From: an uncultured Bacteroidota bacterium
GTDB lineage: Bacteria > Bacteroidota > Bacteroidia > Chitinophagales > Chitinophagaceae
Direction of reading: 5' to 3'
Assembly (NCBI GenBank): GCA_903906615.1
Contig: CAIVKT010000130.1
Span: forward strand, 1 to 5,714
DNA length: 5,714 nucleotides
Below, piece by piece: positions 4,420 through 5,714 of the stretch. The translations under genes were made by a program, and so were the position numbers. The notes under the pieces were generated by a model. That model was not told the DNA's origin. It did no database searches and saw nothing but the letters and a program-made list of their open reading frames with translations. Within the stretch, counting starts at the first letter, position 1, and each line of letters starts with the position of its first letter.

Positions 4420-5682
4420 TTACCCCAACGCTTCTTCTTTGTCTTTTTGCTGTTGTACATAAGCCACTGCATTTAATATCATATCGCTCGTTATGAAAAT
4501 GAGGCTTCCATTCGATGCATTTTTGAAAGCGAAGTCAATGGCCTCGCGCTCCTGCTCTATGATCGTCGTTTTTTTAGAGCGGTCTATGTTGTGAATGCCC
4601 CTAAGTACAAGGTCTATGATTTCCTGTCCTGGCCGTCCCCTCAGCGATATATCCTGGCGAATGATCAACTCATCGAATATAGTAGCTGCTTCTTCTGCAA
4701 GATGTATGATATCTTCATCTCGCCTGTCACCGGTGCCGGCAATGATAGCCACCTTTACTTTATGGTCTAAACTGGCTACCAGCTTGCTGATGGCTTTCAT
4801 GCCGTGCGGATTATGGGCAAAATCGACAATGACGGAAAAATTGCGAAATTGGAAAAAATTCATGCGCCCCGGCGTAAGGGCAACCGATGGTTCAAAATGC
4901 CGCAAAGCAGTTCTGATATCCTCCATATTTATGCCCAGCAGATACGCAGCGAGCGTGGCGGCCATAGCATTGGATATGTTGAAATCAGCCTTGCCGTTAA
5001 AAGTGATCGGTATTTCAGAGAGCTTCTGTACCGTTATTTTGTCTGTACCGCATAAGATGGTTAAACAATCGTTTTCGCGTACTATGGCTATACCACCCAT
5101 TGCACAATGTGCTGCGATGCGTTGGTTGCGTGGGTCGTGCGAAAAATAGGCCACGTTGCAGCTAAGCTTTTCGTGGATGGCATACACCATGTCGTCATCG
5201 GCATTAAGTACTGCATATCCGTCCGGCTTCACGGCAAGGGCAACCCTTGCTTTCACGTCTGCTAACTGCTGCAATGTAATTACACCTTTCAGGTCCAGGT
5301 GATCCTCCGCCACATTCGTGATTATAGCTAGCTCACATTGGTCGAATGCCAGGCCTGCACGTAGTATGCCGCCGCGTGCGCACTCCAGAACCGAAAAATT
5401 GATACTATCATTGTTCAATACGGATGCAGCCGATAGCGGGCCGCTGCAATCACCCTCTTCTATTAGCGCCCCATTAATGTAAATGCCATCACTACAGGTA
5501 AAGCCCACTTTGAATCCTGCCTGTTTAGCAATATAGGCAACAAGCCTGGTAGTAGTGGTTTTGCCGTTTGTACCGGTTACCGCTACGATAGGCATATGCG
5601 CACCCGTATTTTTAAGCCTATTGTCAATTTGATGATCGCTTGTAAGTTCCGTTGGTGTTTTACCTTGTAGGTTTTCGCTCAT
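4420..5682 (-). CDS. stand-alone Mur ligase of the cyanophycin synthetase (CphA C-terminal domain) type
   Basis: The 420 residues match the Mur-ligase half of cyanophycin synthetase, which in CphA uses ATP to join arginine to the side-chain carboxyl of aspartate. Visible are the P-loop TGTNGKTT (36-43, K41), the CphA-like SDGIYINGALIEEGDCSGP (64-82), ECARGGILRAGLAFDQC (100-116), TNVAEDHLD (122-130), a candidate carbamylated lysine K144, NADDD (160-164), NISNAMAA (235-242), PGRMN (271-275), DFAHNPHG (287-294) and GTGDRRDE (316-323). All main catalytic motifs are present. The N-terminal and ATP-grasp domains of full CphA are absent: only about 30 unrelated residues precede the P-loop. It is thus either half of a split enzyme or a ligase for another acidic substrate. 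It is unlike CphA2, which lacks this ATP site. An ATG at codon 30 is possible but leaves almost no lead-in. The neighbouring gene to the right is outside the window. Confidence 0.9.
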   Translation of the reverse strand: MSENLQGKTPTELTSDHQIDNRLKNTGAHMPIVAVTGTNGKTTTTRLVAYIAKQAGFKVGFTCSDGIYINGALIEEGDCSGPLSAASVLNNDSINFSVLECARGGILRAGLAFDQCELAIITNVAEDHLDLKGVITLQQLADVKARVALAVKPDGYAVLNADDDMVYAIHEKLSCNVAYFSHDPRNQRIAAHCAMGGIAIVRENDCLTILCGTDKITVQKLSEIPITFNGKADFNISNAMAATLAAYLLGINMEDIRTALRHFEPSVALTPGRMNFFQFRNFSVIVDFAHNPHGMKAISKLVASLDHKVKVAIIAGTGDRRDEDIIHLAEEAATIFDELIIRQDISLRGRPGQEIIDLVLRGIHNIDRSKKTTIIEQEREAIDFAFKNASNGSLIFITSDMILNAVAYVQQQKDKEEALG

Positions 5683-5714
5683 TGCTTGTTTAGAATTAAC
5701 TCATACAATTTACA

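Noticed and set aside
4595..5149. 184-codon open frame on the plus strand
   Set aside because: It is a shadow of the Mur-ligase gene, whose minus-strand frame carries every expected catalytic motif.
1..5714. CRISPR array, insertion sequence, toxin-antitoxin pair or phage-defence island
   Set aside because: No regularly spaced repeats, transposase, short overlapping gene pair or defence-family domain is visible on either strand.

Overview
The window looks like a chromosomal stretch from a Bacteroidota bacterium, probably near the Chitinophagaceae (inference). The start codons lack Shine-Dalgarno sequences. Two intergenic spots carry exact matches to the Bacteroidota -7 promoter box TAnnTTTG. 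Several protein families are typical of that phylum, such as the short Crp/Fnr regulators and the DUF4268 protein. No rRNA, tRNA, CRISPR array, transposase or complete mobile element is visible.

Layout, left to right. Bases 1-1030 (minus) hold the first 343 codons of an EntS-like MFS exporter that runs off the left edge. It is preceded 19 bases upstream by a 104-residue three-helix membrane protein (1050-1364, minus), so the two probably form one transcript. Next is a Crp/Fnr-family regulator (1438-2019, minus). The 73-base gap between regulator and membrane-protein gene contains a perfect TGTGA-N6-TCACA palindrome, which matches what the regulator's recognition helix would be expected to read. 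Divergent from the regulator is a DUF4268 protein (2069-2524, plus). It converges, with an 8-base gap, on a leucine-carboxyl-methyltransferase-like SAM methyltransferase (2533-3396, minus).

Bases 3397-3615 are a divergent promoter region. They are followed by a strikingly AT-rich gene for a putative lipoprotein with a DUF3806-like domain (3616-4215, plus), bracketed by two nested pairs of exact 12-base direct repeats. Bases 4216-4419 are non-coding but not empty. They hold a strong minus-strand intrinsic terminator and, next to it, a compact GC-rich element that folds into a closed stem with an inner hairpin and displays an extended anti-Shine-Dalgarno complement. This is the best candidate in the window for something undescribed. 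The right end (4420-5682, minus) is a stand-alone Mur-ligase domain of the cyanophycin synthetase type, without the ATP-grasp half.

The genes do not form one system. The regulator, small membrane protein and exporter make one plausible regulatory unit. The Mur ligase probably belongs with genes beyond the right edge. The methyltransferase, DUF4268 protein and lipoprotein look like unrelated single genes.
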